Position numbers and translations under genes: made by a program
In this document: positions 7,774 through 15,979 of the stretch, piece after piece
Layout of the letters: every line of letters starts with the position of its first letter
Position numbering within the stretch: position 1 is the first letter of the stretch
Source: UBA4923 sp964606165
GTDB lineage: Bacteria; Bacillota; Clostridia; Saccharofermentanales; DTU023
Length of the DNA stretch: 34,568 nucleotides
NCBI GenBank assembly: GCA_964606165.1
Contig: CAZSFQ010000015.1
Coordinates: forward strand, 1-34,568
Direction of reading: 5' to 3'
Notes under the pieces: generated by a model
The model's input: the letters and a program-made list of their open reading frames with translations, nothing else
The model's database searches: none
Told to the model about the DNA's origin: nothing

Positions 7774-8055
7774 TTACTCGCTTTCGAGTTGTTTTGAAAT
7801 GTAGTCCAGACGCTCCTGCAAGATTTCTTTTTCTTCTTCCAAAATCTCACGTTCACTGCGGTCATCGTAGGCTGCGTAACCATAGCCCGGGCCGAAACCG
7901 CGGCCATAACCGTAACCAAAGCCGTAGCCTCCGCGGCCGCGGCCCATCCGGCGCCCGCGGCGCCCGTAGCCGTATCCCTGTTCCCTGCAGGGGCCCATGC
8001 CCCAGCCCGTCATGGGACCATAGCCCATGGGTCCTGTTCCATCTCTGCGTGGCAT
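7774..8055 (-). CDS. DUF5320-family glycine/tyrosine-rich small protein
   Basis: This is a 93-residue low-complexity protein with the family signature MPRRDGTGPMGYGPMTGWGMGPC. A Gly/Tyr/Arg-rich middle is followed by a charged C-terminal coiled-coil helix (about residues 66-93, EREILEEEKEILQERLDYISKQLE). Proteins of this type recur beside NifX-like and Mrp genes in anaerobes; their function is not known. The ribosome site AAGGAGG is strong and seven bases before the ATG. It is the first gene behind a consensus promoter and is separated from the rest by a hairpin, so it is probably the most highly expressed member. The single cysteine and many aromatic residues are notable. Confidence 0.85.
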   Translation of the reverse strand: MPRRDGTGPMGYGPMTGWGMGPCREQGYGYGRRGRRMGRGRGGYGFGYGYGRGFGPGYGYAAYDDRSEREILEEEKEILQERLDYISKQLESE

Positions 8056-8087
8056 ATTTTAGCCTCCTTTTCATTTGCCATAATCGG

Positions 8088-8140
8088 CATATGTCATTTA
8101 CTAAATTGATTATATTCCCATTAATGTCATATGTCAATTA
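8088..8140. repeat. Paired 13-bp direct repeats flanking the minus-strand promoter
   Basis: CATATGTCATTTA (8088-8100) and CATATGTCAATTA (8128-8140) match at 12 of 13 positions and are 40 bases apart, near four helical turns. One covers the -35 box and the other lies at the predicted transcription start. This is the arrangement expected of a two-site operator that blocks or loops the promoter. The regulator is unknown; the DUF134 protein is a candidate. Confidence 0.6.
8109..8137 (-). promoter_or_regulatory. Consensus sigma-A promoter of the DUF5320-NifX operon
   Basis: Reading the minus strand, TTGACA (8137-8132) and TATAAT (8114-8109) are separated by exactly 17 bases. This is a perfect match to the housekeeping promoter. 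It predicts transcription starting near 8102, about 47 bases before the DUF5320 ATG. Confidence 0.85.
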
Positions 8141-8141
8141 C

Positions 8142-8170
8142 ATCGTTTACAGGAAACGATTGAGTATAAT
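8142..8170 (+). promoter_or_regulatory. Inverted-repeat operator and -10 box before the glycyl radical enzyme
   Basis: ATCGTTTacaggAAACGAT (8142-8160) is a perfect 7-bp inverted repeat with a 5-base centre. TATAAT follows at 8165-8170. At 17 bases upstream of that -10 there is no good -35 box; the repeat occupies that position. This fits an activator-dependent promoter or a repressor operator for the downstream radical enzyme gene. Confidence 0.6.
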
Positions 8171-8222
8171 GAGAAAAAGCCATGAGCCGATCGGGCCACT
8201 CTTTTCAGGAAAGGATATTCTT

Positions 8223-10709
8223 ATGAGTACTCTCAAATATGCCAACGCCATCAAGGAGCCGGGCCTTCTTTCGCCGCGCGTCAAGTGGCTCAGGGACTAT
8301 TATTTCACGGGGACCGGCCGCAAGTGGAACAACGAGTACCTGGTCTACACAACTGGTACACCCTGGGATGTCCAGTTCGATGAACTCACCTACTACATCG
8401 TCCCCGAGATGTATTCTTTCATGAACTCCTTTACTGTGTCCTGCCGGCAAAGCGCCCAGAAGGTTCTTGTGCCGGACGATTTCTTCAGCTGGTCCATCCC
8501 CGAGCGCAAGGCCTGGTTTACCAAGGAAGTCGTCACCCGGCACATGCCGGTCGAGATCCTTCCCGGCGATCTTTTGTGCGGTGCCCAGTTCAATCTTCAG
8601 TACTCCATGTGCCTGACCAGGGAAGAGCAAAAAGAACGCAACCGGCTGACCAAAAAGGCCAGGGAAGCGGTCCTCTTTTTGCACACCCACGGTTACGGCA
8701 ACTGCGGAGCCACCAGCGGCCACCTGATCCCCGATTACGAAAAGATCATCCGTGACGGCTTTGGCAAGGTATATGAAGAGATCGAAGAGGCCTACGGGAA
8801 GCTGAACGAAGAAGAAAAAGCCGGATCCAGGGGCGGGGTGCTGCGCGCCATGAAGACGGCCTGCCTGATGCCAAAAGAGCTGGCGGACAAGTACGCCGCG
8901 CATTGCGATACCCTGGCTGGGCAGGAAGAAGATCCGGACCGGGCATCTGAGCTCCGTGTCATGGCCGATAATATGCGGACAGTCCCCTGGGAAGGGGCCA
9001 AAGACTTCCACCAGGCCGTCCAGTCGCTCTGGTTCACCCACATGCTGGTCATGTCGGATGAGAAATATCCGGGGCCGGGCGTCTCCTTTGGCCGGCTGGA
9101 CCAGTTCCTCTATCCCTATTACCTGATCTCCAGGGATCAGGGCATGACCGATGAGGAGATGAAGGATATCCTGGGCTGCTTCTGGATCCACTGCAATACT
9201 GCCTACGACGCCCAGATCCGGGTTGGGGGCAACCAGGGGATCACGGCCGGTTTTGGCCAGCTCTTCAACTTGTCGGGCCTGGGAACGGACGGCGAGGACA
9301 AAACCAATGAACTGACCTATTTGCTTCTGGATGTCATCGAGGCCATGAGCCCCATCCTGGAACCCAAGCCCAATGTCCGGCTCCACCGCAAGAGCCCCGA
9401 CCGCCTGCTCGATGTCATTGTCGAAATGGTCTCCGGCAGCCAGGGCGCGCCCTTCCTTTTGAATTTTGATGAGCGCTCCGTGGCGGGCATGCTGCTCCAG
9501 GCCGACCGGTCGGACCAAAAGGACTTGATCAATGAGGACAATGTCTTTGATTACGCCGCCGTCGGCTGCCTGGAAAACACCATGGTGGGCAATGACCGCT
9601 CGGGTACCGTGGACAACAACATCAACCTGCTCAAGGCCATGGAGCTGGTCTACGGCAACGGTTGTGACATGCTTCCCTACCTGGATCCCATGACCGGCAA
9701 GTGGAGCCGGATCAAACAGGAGGGTCCCCGGACCGGCGCCCTGTCCGAGCTCGACAGCTGGGAAAAATTCTTTGACGCTTACGTCGAACAGACCCGCTTC
9801 ATCGTCAAAAAGATGGTGGACACCTACGAGATGAGCGAGTCCATCCGGGCCGCCTACCACCCCACCCCATACCTGTCTCTTCTGGTCAAAGGCTGCATTG
9901 AACAAGGCCTGGACGTGACCCAGGGCGGCGCCGAGCTTTCCTACACTACCATGGAAGGCGTGACCTACGCGACCACGGTCGACTCCCTGCTGGCAGTCAA
10001 GTACCTGGTCTACGACCACAAAGAGTGCAGCCTGGAAGAGCTGGTTCAGGCCTTGAAGGACGATTGGAAAGGCCATGAGGTGCTCCAGGCCAAGGCCCTG
10101 CACCGGGCGCCCAAATATGGGCGCGATGATGACGAAAGTGACGCCCTGGCCTGGGAGGTCATGCGGATCTGGGCGGATGAGGTCTGGAAACACAAGACCC
10201 AATCCACCAACCGTCAATTCCGGCCGGGCATGCTGTCCTGGAATTACTGGATCGGATCGGGCTACATCATGAAGGCCAGCGCCAACGGCCGGACCGAAAA
10301 TCAGTTCCTGTCCAACGCCATCTGTCCGTCCAACGGAGCCGACCTGAACGGGCCCACCGCCAACAGCAACTCGGTAGGGACGGCCCTGGGCGGCAAGACT
10401 GACTGCGGCGACTTTGTCAATGTCCTGCCCAACGGGGCCAGCCACACCATCACCTTCAATGCCTCCCTGGTCCGGAGTCCGGAACACAAGGCCAAGCTCA
10501 AGTCTTTCCTCAAGGGCTATTGTGAGAATGGGGGGACGGCGCTCCAGATCAACATGCTGGACCCCGAGGTCTTGAAAGAGGCCCAGGCCCACCCTTCCGA
10601 CTACCGCCACCTCCTGGTCCGGGTCACCGGTTACAATGCCTATTTCACCTCCATCGGCAAGGAGCTCCAGGACGAGATCATCGCGCGCGAAAGCCATCTG
10701 CAATACTGA
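8223..10709 (+). CDS. Glycyl radical enzyme (PFL-like family), substrate unknown
   Basis: This 828-residue enzyme carries both hallmarks of the family. The thiyl-radical loop is VGCLEN (C449, E451). The glycyl radical motif is RVTGYNAYF with G803, 25 residues from the C-terminus. The single Cys-x-Glu rules out pyruvate formate-lyase, which uses two adjacent cysteines, and fits the decarboxylase, dehydratase, lyase or X-succinate synthase groups. The absence of the usual GCVEP or GCVEM loop argues against glycerol/hydroxyproline dehydratase and choline lyase. The start ATG at 8223 has AAGGA seven bases before it; longer open frame reaches back to 7794 but is non-coding. Its activase follows after three bases. 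No small subunit of the HpdC or BssB/C kind is present. The enzyme is oxygen-sensitive, so the host is anaerobic. Confidence 0.92.
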   Translation: MSTLKYANAIKEPGLLSPRVKWLRDYYFTGTGRKWNNEYLVYTTGTPWDVQFDELTYYIVPEMYSFMNSFTVSCRQSAQKVLVPDDFFSWSIPERKAWFTKEVVTRHMPVEILPGDLLCGAQFNLQYSMCLTREEQKERNRLTKKAREAVLFLHTHGYGNCGATSGHLIPDYEKIIRDGFGKVYEEIEEAYGKLNEEEKAGSRGGVLRAMKTACLMPKELADKYAAHCDTLAGQEEDPDRASELRVMADNMRTVPWEGAKDFHQAVQSLWFTHMLVMSDEKYPGPGVSFGRLDQFLYPYYLISRDQGMTDEEMKDILGCFWIHCNTAYDAQIRVGGNQGITAGFGQLFNLSGLGTDGEDKTNELTYLLLDVIEAMSPILEPKPNVRLHRKSPDRLLDVIVEMVSGSQGAPFLLNFDERSVAGMLLQADRSDQKDLINEDNVFDYAAVGCLENTMVGNDRSGTVDNNINLLKAMELVYGNGCDMLPYLDPMTGKWSRIKQEGPRTGALSELDSWEKFFDAYVEQTRFIVKKMVDTYEMSESIRAAYHPTPYLSLLVKGCIEQGLDVTQGGAELSYTTMEGVTYATTVDSLLAVKYLVYDHKECSLEELVQALKDDWKGHEVLQAKALHRAPKYGRDDDESDALAWEVMRIWADEVWKHKTQSTNRQFRPGMLSWNYWIGSGYIMKASANGRTENQFLSNAICPSNGADLNGPTANSNSVGTALGGKTDCGDFVNVLPNGASHTITFNASLVRSPEHKAKLKSFLKGYCENGGTALQINMLDPEVLKEAQAHPSDYRHLLVRVTGYNAYFTSIGKELQDEIIARESHLQY

Positions 10710-10712
10710 ACC

Positions 10713-11672
10713 ATGCGGATTTTGAACATTCAGCGCATGTCGACCGAGGACGGCCCGGGGCTTCGGACAACCCTCTTTGCCAAGGGCTGTCCATTGACCT
10801 GTGCCTGGTGCCATAACCCGGAAAGTTTGTCGGGAGCCTACCAGATCGAGTGGCTGGGAGAGCGCTGCATCCTTTGCGGGACCTGTGTTTCCGCCTGTCC
10901 CGAGCAGGCCCTGGAGCTGACTGATGAGGGCCTTGTCATCGACCGGGATCGATGCGGCCTCTGCCTGCTTTGCGCTGAGGCATGTCCCACCCGGGCCATT
11001 GAGACCAAAGGAGAAGACCGGACGGTCCATGAGCTCCTGGATGAGCTCCTTAAAGATGCCGCCTATTTCGGCGAAGACGGCGGCGTCACCCTGTCGGGCG
11101 GTGAGATCATGAGCCAGGTGGCCGAAGCGGCCGAACTTCTTCGGAAACTGAAAGAAAACGGCATCCATACGGCCATTGACACCTCAGGCCTTTGCAGCCG
11201 GGAATCGCTCGACCGGGTTCTGTCCTGGACCGACCTGGTCCTTTACGACCTCAAACTCTTTGATGACAAGGCGCATCGAAAGTGGACCGGGGCCGGCAAC
11301 CAGCGCATCAAGGACAATTTCGATTACCTGGCAGCAAAAAAAGACGAACTGGGTTTCTCTCTTTGGGTGAGAACACCCATTATCCCGGGCGCCACCGACA
11401 GCGACGAAAACATCCGGTCTCTGGCCCGCTTCATCCATGGCAGGGCCGACCGCTGGGAACTTTGCGCCTTCAACAACCTCTGCGGAGATAAATACGCGCG
11501 CCTGGGAGGGACCTGGGCTTTTGCCGGGGTTCCCCTGATGACAGGCGGCCGGATGAGGGAACTGGAAACCATGGCCCGCAAGGAAGGCTGTAGCCATGCC
11601 TTTGCGACAGGCAATACCAGGCTGGAAACGGTACACAACCAGAAAGTGACAACAAATACAACTGGCAGTTGA
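10713..11672 (+). CDS. Glycyl radical enzyme activating protein (radical SAM)
   Basis: This 319-residue activase installs the glycyl radical on the upstream enzyme using S-adenosylmethionine. The radical SAM cluster motif is C26-x3-C30-x2-C33 in KGCPLTCAWCHNPE. Two further [4Fe-4S] ferredoxin motifs follow (CILCGTCVSACP and CGLCLLCAEACP), as in activases of the decarboxylase, dehydratase and succinate-synthase groups but not in PflA. SGGE and the LYDLKL segment near the middle are also typical. The ATG lies three bases after the enzyme stop, so the pair is one transcriptional unit. Activases act on their own partner, so the two genes should be considered together. Confidence 0.94.
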   Translation: MRILNIQRMSTEDGPGLRTTLFAKGCPLTCAWCHNPESLSGAYQIEWLGERCILCGTCVSACPEQALELTDEGLVIDRDRCGLCLLCAEACPTRAIETKGEDRTVHELLDELLKDAAYFGEDGGVTLSGGEIMSQVAEAAELLRKLKENGIHTAIDTSGLCSRESLDRVLSWTDLVLYDLKLFDDKAHRKWTGAGNQRIKDNFDYLAAKKDELGFSLWVRTPIIPGATDSDENIRSLARFIHGRADRWELCAFNNLCGDKYARLGGTWAFAGVPLMTGGRMRELETMARKEGCSHAFATGNTRLETVHNQKVTTNTTGS

Positions 11673-11693
11673 TTTAAAGGTGCCAATACAACC

Positions 11694-11715
11694 CGCGGTC
11701 CCTTGACGGGGCGCG
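11694..11715. terminator. Inverted repeat after the radical enzyme operon
   Basis: CGCG-gt-CCC-ttgac-GGG-g-CGCG forms a short GC-rich hairpin between the activase and the next gene. The palindrome AACCGGTT follows. There is no U-run, so it may only partly separate the two transcription units. Confidence 0.35.
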
Positions 11716-11759
11716 AACCGGTTTCTAAGCTGGGATCGTGACAGAAGGAAGAGGTCTAG

Positions 11760-12584
11760 ATGAAGAAGATTAATGTTGAACGCGACGCCAAGGATTTCGC
11801 GTCCCCCTACAAGGTGGCTTTAATCGCCACGCACGATGAACAAAAAGACGTCCACATCACCCTCCTGTCATCACTGATGAACCGGGGGGACGATGAAATG
11901 GTGGTCGGTGAATTCGTCAAGGGCTTGAGCAAGGAGTTCTTCCATGAGCGGCCACAAGCGGGCTTCCTCATCATGAACCTGGCAAAAGAGTTCTGGACCG
12001 GGACCATGGATTTCTATGACAAAAAGACGGAAGGACCTGAATACATCGCCTTCAACGAGATGACCCTCTTTCGCTTCAATACTTATTTCGGCGTCCACAC
12101 GGTCCACTACGCCAAACTGCGGGAGATCTCTGAAAAGCGCAAACTCAACATGGCGGGGATCGGGGCCAATATGGTCCGTGTCATCCTGGGCGGACCTTTT
12201 TTCCGCGGCCGGGAGAATCAGGTATTCAACCCCTGGACACGTCAGCACACGGCCAAGGCGGGCACCCTGCTCTTTTTGGGCTTCACCGGATCCGATGGCT
12301 ACCCCCGTCTCCTTCCTGTCATCCAGGGAAAGTCCGTGTCTAAAAGCCGTATTCTGTTGACCCTGGCGCCCTACAAAAAACTGGGAGAGGGGCTGAAAGA
12401 CGGTGACCGGGCCTCCTTGTTCGCGGCCAATCTTGATATGGAGGCTGTCCTTTTGAAGGGCACTTACCGCAAGCTGGCCGGCGGTTTCGGCGCGGTCGAT
12501 ATAGACCGGGTCTACAATTCCATGCCGCCCATCCACCGCTACATCTACCCGGAGACACCCTGGGCTGCTGTCACGGAATTCTAA
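11760..12584 (+). CDS. Possible pyridoxamine-phosphate-oxidase-like (flavin split-barrel) protein
   Basis: This is a 274-residue soluble protein. The opening (FASPYKVALIATHDEQKDVHITLLSSLMNRGDDEMVVGEFVKGLS) and the pattern of short strands resemble FMN-binding split-barrel proteins of the pyridoxamine-phosphate-oxidase/flavin reductase kind, but I recognise no decisive motif. A function in flavin-dependent reduction is therefore only a suggestion. The gene has a good ribosome site (AAGGAAGAGG) before ATG 11760, 87 bases after the activase. It is followed after 7 bases by the first ABC exporter gene, so it may belong with the exporter. I am sure it is coding; the family is uncertain. Confidence 0.55.
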   Translation: MKKINVERDAKDFASPYKVALIATHDEQKDVHITLLSSLMNRGDDEMVVGEFVKGLSKEFFHERPQAGFLIMNLAKEFWTGTMDFYDKKTEGPEYIAFNEMTLFRFNTYFGVHTVHYAKLREISEKRKLNMAGIGANMVRVILGGPFFRGRENQVFNPWTRQHTAKAGTLLFLGFTGSDGYPRLLPVIQGKSVSKSRILLTLAPYKKLGEGLKDGDRASLFAANLDMEAVLLKGTYRKLAGGFGAVDIDRVYNSMPPIHRYIYPETPWAAVTEF

Positions 12585-12591
12585 GCTTGTG

Positions 12592-14268
12592 ATGGAACAA
12601 GATCAGCCAAGCACAATTTACCAACTGTTATGGAGCCGCAAACGCGGCTTCATGGTTTATCTCTTTGCCTCCTTCCTGCCCATCCTCCAGCAGCTGATCA
12701 TGGAGGGGGTCCTGGGTTTTTCTTTTACCCTTCTTGAGGCCCGGACAAGGACGGAAATCAGTTCCCGGATCGCCATCCTGGTCGCGGCCATGCTGCTGCC
12801 GTCCGCCTTCCATTGGATCTCAAGAAGACTGCGCATCGGCTTCATGCGCGACGTCCTGCTCGATGTCCGCAAGCGGGGCTTCCGCCATATCCTGAGCCTG
12901 CCCGTCCGGGTTTTTTCACGTAAGTCCCGTGACCATTACCTGTCACTTCTGGTCAATGACCTAAACATCTTCGAGAACGATTTTTTCCTTTCCCTGCTCA
13001 ATGTCATCTTCAACGGCGGCCTGACCCTGTTGACGCTTGGCATTCTTCTCTTTTTCGACTGGTGGTACGGCCTGGCCTGTACGCTGGCGACAGGCCTTCT
13101 GGCGCTTTTAGGCAGGGGTTTCCAAAAGAAGATTGTCGAGCTCAAAGAGAAGGAATCGGATGCCAACAAGGACTTCTCCCAACAGATGTCCAATGTTTTC
13201 GCCGGTCTGGAGATCCTGAAACTCAACCGGGTGGAAGCGCCCTTCCGGGAAAAATCCATGGGCTACGTAACCGCCCTTGAAAACATAAAAATGCGTTTCA
13301 ACATCTTCGACTATTTCCAAAGCGGGACCATGGAAACCCTGGGCCTCATCTTCACCGTCCTGTCTTTTTTCTACGTGGGAACCGGCCTGGTGTCCGGCAA
13401 GCTTTCCTTGCCGCAGGGTATCTTCATGACACAGATCACCCAGCGGGCCATCTGGGGCATGGTTCAGGTTTTCCCTCATCTGAACAAGCTGCGGGCCAGC
13501 CAGGCCATTTTTGACCGGATTGTCAAAGGCAGCCCTGATGAAAAAGAGGTGCCTGCTCCTTTGGGAACCCTGCCCTTCGCTCTCGACCACGGCCTCGAGG
13601 CCGACCAGCTCTTTTTCTCCTATGAGGACCGGCCCGTTTTGCGCAATGCCTCTTTCAGGATAGAAAAAGGTGAGAAAATTTTGCTCAAGGGGATTTCCGG
13701 TTCAGGCAAAACCACCCTGCTCAATTTGCTGGCTGGTGTCTACAACTCCTACGGGGGGGAAATCCGCTACGACGGCAGGGAGCTGAAAACAATCGATCCC
13801 CTCCCGCTCAATCGCGGCATCGCGGAGGTCTACCAGGATGTCTTCCTCTTCGAGGACACCTTAAGAAACAACCTGACCCTCTTCGGTGATTACAGTCAGG
13901 AGGATCTGGGAAGCGCCATCGACCGGGCCGGCCTGCGGGAGCTGGTTGAAAGGCTGCCCCTGGGTCTGGAAACACAGTTGGAGGAAAACGGAAAGAATTT
14001 GTCGGGAGGCGAGCGCCAGCGCGTCTCTATTGCCCGCGCCATCCTGAAGCGGGCCGTGCTCCTTCTGGCCGACGAGGCGACTTCCAACCTGGATGAAGAA
14101 TTGGGCCGTCACGTTGAAGCAACCTTGCTGTCGCTCGACGCCACGGTAATCTCCATCTCGCACCGCTACTACGAAGGCGTAACGGAAGGCTATGACAAGG
14201 TCCTGGAAATTGAAGGCGGAGCCCTCTCTGTCTGGAAGCCAGGCGATTATTTCAAGGGGGCGGTTTGA
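12592..14268 (+). CDS. ABC exporter half-transporter, subunit 1
   Basis: This 558-residue protein has the exporter order: about six N-terminal membrane segments, then a nucleotide-binding domain. The domain has Walker A ISGSGKTT (K373), the Q-loop YQDVFLF, signature LSGGERQRVSIARA, Walker B VLLLADEATSNLDEE and H-loop SISHR. The catalytic glutamate is intact. The ATG at 12592 is preferred; a GTG one codon upstream is possible. The stop overlaps the second half-transporter by one base, so the two should form a heterodimer in the membrane. The cargo is unknown; drugs, lipids or peptides are all handled by this group. Confidence 0.93.
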   Translation: MEQDQPSTIYQLLWSRKRGFMVYLFASFLPILQQLIMEGVLGFSFTLLEARTRTEISSRIAILVAAMLLPSAFHWISRRLRIGFMRDVLLDVRKRGFRHILSLPVRVFSRKSRDHYLSLLVNDLNIFENDFFLSLLNVIFNGGLTLLTLGILLFFDWWYGLACTLATGLLALLGRGFQKKIVELKEKESDANKDFSQQMSNVFAGLEILKLNRVEAPFREKSMGYVTALENIKMRFNIFDYFQSGTMETLGLIFTVLSFFYVGTGLVSGKLSLPQGIFMTQITQRAIWGMVQVFPHLNKLRASQAIFDRIVKGSPDEKEVPAPLGTLPFALDHGLEADQLFFSYEDRPVLRNASFRIEKGEKILLKGISGSGKTTLLNLLAGVYNSYGGEIRYDGRELKTIDPLPLNRGIAEVYQDVFLFEDTLRNNLTLFGDYSQEDLGSAIDRAGLRELVERLPLGLETQLEENGKNLSGGERQRVSIARAILKRAVLLLADEATSNLDEELGRHVEATLLSLDATVISISHRYYEGVTEGYDKVLEIEGGALSVWKPGDYFKGAV

Positions 14269-15950
14269 TGGCCAGGGGAAGCACCAAGAAAAAGCAGGCC
14301 CAGGCTCCGCTTCCACCGGACCTGAAACAGACCGTCCGGCGGATACGCTGGAGACTGCTCCCGACTGCCATCCCCATGTTGCTGTCGTCAGCCCTCAACG
14401 TTTTGCTCATGCTCCTGATCAAGGAGAGTATGGACGCCGCCCTGGCGGGCGATCCCGGCAGGCTCAAAATCATCCTCTTGCCCATGCTGCTCGGCGTTGC
14501 TGCCTTTATACCGGTTGACCTGCTTTCTGCCTGGATGCGGGGACGCTATGTCCGGCTTGTCAATCAGACCATGAAAGGCCGCTACATCGACCGGGTTTTC
14601 TCCAAAAACATCAGCGAATTCCAAAGTGAGCACCTGGCCCTTTATCTTTCCAACATCACCAACGACATGAACTCGGTGGAACAGCGCTACTTCATCTCCC
14701 TGCACGAGATCCTGAGGCGGGGTTTCAGTGCCCTGGCAGGCGTCATCATCCTTCTTGGGGTCCACTGGGCAGTCGCAGTCCTGGCCCTGATCCCCGGTTT
14801 CATCATTGCCTATGTGGCGCTTCGCTCCGGCCGGAGGCTCGAAAAACATGAGGGCGAGCGTTCCGACTTCCTGCAGCAATACACCATCTACATCCGGGAG
14901 GTTCTTTCCGCCTTCCGCATCATCCGCAACAACAATCTCGAGGACAAGGTAACCGAGGATTTCGACCGAAAGAGTTCGGCGGTCCAGCAAAAACGCTTTG
15001 AACTCGATAAGGCTGAGACCCTTGTCAATGTCCGAAACAATGCCTTGTTCGGAATTATGATCTCGGCCCTGCTCGTTGCCGCCATGTTCGCCGTCCGGAC
15101 CGGACTTACCACGACAGGGGGGCTGATCCTGATCATCAACGGTTTTTCCAACATCATGAATGCCTTCTACATGGTCTCGGAAAGGCTGCCTATGATCCGG
15201 TCGGAGAGGCCCGTCTTCCAGCGCATGGAAGAGTCGCTGGAGAACAAGGAGAAGGAGCTTGAAACCGAAATCCTCCATAGCTTTGACCGGGCCCTTCAAT
15301 TCGATGATGTCTCCTTTGCCTACGGTGAGAACAGAGTACTGCGCCACGCCTCTTTCACACTGCGGCAGGGCGGCAAGTATCTGCTGGTGGGACCGTCGGG
15401 TGGCGGCAAGTCAACGGTCCTGCGCTTAATACGCAAGTACTTCAATCCTGAAGAAGGCGCCGTCTTAATCGACGGCCGGGACCTGCGCGACATCACCCGG
15501 GAATCCTATTACGAACACCTGGCCAATGTCGAGCAGCATGTCTTTCTCTTCGATGATACCTTGCGCAACAACCTGACCCTCTTCAAAGACTACAATGAGG
15601 ACGATATCATGCGGGCGGTTGAGGGCGCGGGCCTGTCCAGCCTCCTGGCCTCATTGCCCGGTGGCCTTGATTACACCATCCTGGACAACGGCAAGAATCT
15701 CTCGGGCGGGGAGAAGGCCCGGATCGCCATTGCCCGCGGCCTGATCGCCAGAGCCGACCTGCTCCTGCTGGACGAGGCCTTCGCCAGCCTGGACGAGGAG
15801 GTCGCGCGCGGAATCGAGCGCACCTTGCTTTCCCTGGAGGGTGTCACCCTTGTCTCGGTCAGCCATGTTGTCTTTCCGGATACCGCGCCCCTTTACGACG
15901 CCGTCTTTGAAGTCAAGCGGGGCCGCGTAGCCCCGGCGTCCGGCAGCTGA
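14268..15950 (+). CDS. ABC exporter half-transporter, subunit 2
   Basis: This 560-residue partner of the preceding gene has an N-terminal membrane domain and a nucleotide-binding domain with GPSGGGKST (K381), EQHVFLF Q-loop, LSGGEKARIAIARG signature, LLLLDEAFASLDEE Walker B and SVSH switch. Both subunits keep the catalytic glutamate, whereas many heterodimeric exporters have one degenerate site. The shared stretch DTLRNNLTLF in both shows they are related to each other. The start is the ATG at 14268 (TGATG overlap) with AAGGGGG upstream. Confidence 0.93.
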   Translation: MARGSTKKKQAQAPLPPDLKQTVRRIRWRLLPTAIPMLLSSALNVLLMLLIKESMDAALAGDPGRLKIILLPMLLGVAAFIPVDLLSAWMRGRYVRLVNQTMKGRYIDRVFSKNISEFQSEHLALYLSNITNDMNSVEQRYFISLHEILRRGFSALAGVIILLGVHWAVAVLALIPGFIIAYVALRSGRRLEKHEGERSDFLQQYTIYIREVLSAFRIIRNNNLEDKVTEDFDRKSSAVQQKRFELDKAETLVNVRNNALFGIMISALLVAAMFAVRTGLTTTGGLILIINGFSNIMNAFYMVSERLPMIRSERPVFQRMEESLENKEKELETEILHSFDRALQFDDVSFAYGENRVLRHASFTLRQGGKYLLVGPSGGGKSTVLRLIRKYFNPEEGAVLIDGRDLRDITRESYYEHLANVEQHVFLFDDTLRNNLTLFKDYNEDDIMRAVEGAGLSSLLASLPGGLDYTILDNGKNLSGGEKARIAIARGLIARADLLLLDEAFASLDEEVARGIERTLLSLEGVTLVSVSHVVFPDTAPLYDAVFEVKRGRVAPASGS

Positions 15951-15979
15951 GATGGTATGATAGGAAAAAGGAGCAATCC

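Noticed and set aside
8146..8151. TTTACA as a -35 box for the glycyl radical enzyme promoter
   Set aside because: It is only 13 bases from the -10 box, too short for a sigma-A promoter, and is part of the palindrome.
7794..8222. Upstream extension of the glycyl radical enzyme reading frame
   Set aside because: It overlaps the DUF5320 gene and both promoters on the opposite strand; the family N-terminus and ribosome site support ATG 8223.
8205..11168. A 987-codon open frame on the minus strand opposite the glycyl radical enzyme and activase
   Set aside because: It mirrors a gene with clear catalytic motifs, has no recognisable domains and arises from the GC-rich codon use of the real gene.
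14388..15347. A 319-codon minus-strand open frame opposite the second ABC exporter gene
   Set aside because: No motifs; it is a shadow of a gene with complete Walker and signature motifs.
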